NCBI GenBank assembly: GCA_017554135.1 | Contig: JAFZIX010000232.1 | Location: 1-5,096, forward strand | Source: Bacteroidales bacterium | GTDB taxonomy: Bacteria; Bacteroidota; Bacteroidia; Bacteroidales; UBA932 | Direction: 5' to 3' | DNA length: 5,096 bases | In this document: positions 5,050-5,096 of the stretch, piece after piece | Layout of the letters: every line of letters begins with the position of its first letter | Numbering within the stretch: position 1 is the first letter of the stretch | Made by a program: the position numbers and the translations under genes | Notes under the pieces: generated by a model | The model's input: the letters and a program-made list of their open reading frames with translations, nothing else | Databases searched by the model: none | Told to the model about the DNA's origin: nothing

Positions 5050-5096
5050 TTACTCGCCACCGGCCTGCTTGAACTTAGCGTAACTTCGCATATAGA
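5050..5096 (-). CDS. lpxD: C-terminal end of an upstream gene, probably lpxD
   Basis: The last 14 codons of a minus-strand frame enter from the right edge and end YMRSYAKFKQAGGE at a TAA (5050-5052). The RSYAxFK pattern recalls the region after the hexapeptide repeats in Bacteroidota LpxD, the UDP-3-O-acyl-glucosamine N-acyltransferase that acts after LpxC. The order lpxD-lpxC-lpxA is usual in this phylum. The fragment is too short for certainty, and the other two frames cannot be fully excluded. If it is LpxD, the tail after this motif is short, lacking the coiled-coil end often seen. Confidence 0.45.
   Translation of the reverse strand, partial: YMRSYAKFKQAGGE

Overview
The window looks like chromosomal core-genome DNA from a Bacteroidota bacterium, most likely a Bacteroidales-type anaerobe of moderate to high G+C. 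Four things point there. The NusA and lipid A proteins are Bacteroidota-like. The gene order lpxD-lpxC-lpxA is the Bacteroidota lipid A order. A THUMP-like methyltransferase of the PG_1098 type and a WbqC family protein are present, both common in this phylum. No gene has a clear Shine-Dalgarno sequence, and the promoters match the Bacteroidota -7 element TAnnTTTG with a TTTG-like -33 element. The genus cannot be named from this sequence.

Layout, left to right. (1) Positions 1-1257, minus strand: a rimP-nusA transcription/translation operon. NusA runs off the left edge. RimP is only 87 residues and lacks its C-terminal domain. (2) Positions 1258-1359: a 102 bp divergent regulatory region. It holds a strong promoter for rimP-nusA, a weaker interleaved promoter for the plus-strand gene, and an intrinsic-terminator-like hairpin with a T6 tract between the rimP promoter and its start codon. 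(3) Positions 1360-2691, plus strand: a class I SAM-dependent methyltransferase with a THUMP-like C-terminal domain. It carries two repeat-like in-frame insertions. (4) Positions 2654-5096, minus strand: a lipid A operon, lpxD (last codons only), lpxC, lpxA and a wbqC-family gene. It is tightly packed: lpxC and lpxA are 4 bp apart, and lpxA and wbqC share one base. The wbqC gene meets the methyltransferase tail to tail with a 38 bp overlap.

How the genes work together: LpxA, LpxC and LpxD perform the first three committed steps of lipid A synthesis in the cytoplasm, and the WbqC family protein is co-transcribed with them. RimP (30S maturation) and NusA (elongation, pausing and termination) form the conserved start of the rimP-nusA-infB operon.

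Most unusual points: palindromic or repeat-like DNA appears to have inserted in frame into two protein genes at three places (1591-1712, 2188-2229, 2824-2864). The best-defined case is a 122 bp palindrome just before the SAM-binding motif of the methyltransferase. Others are the one-domain RimP, a possible attenuator that would suit NusA autoregulation, and an LpxC without the FabZ fusion usual in Bacteroidota. No tRNA, rRNA, CRISPR array or transposase gene is visible. There is no gene-free stretch above about 100 bp.
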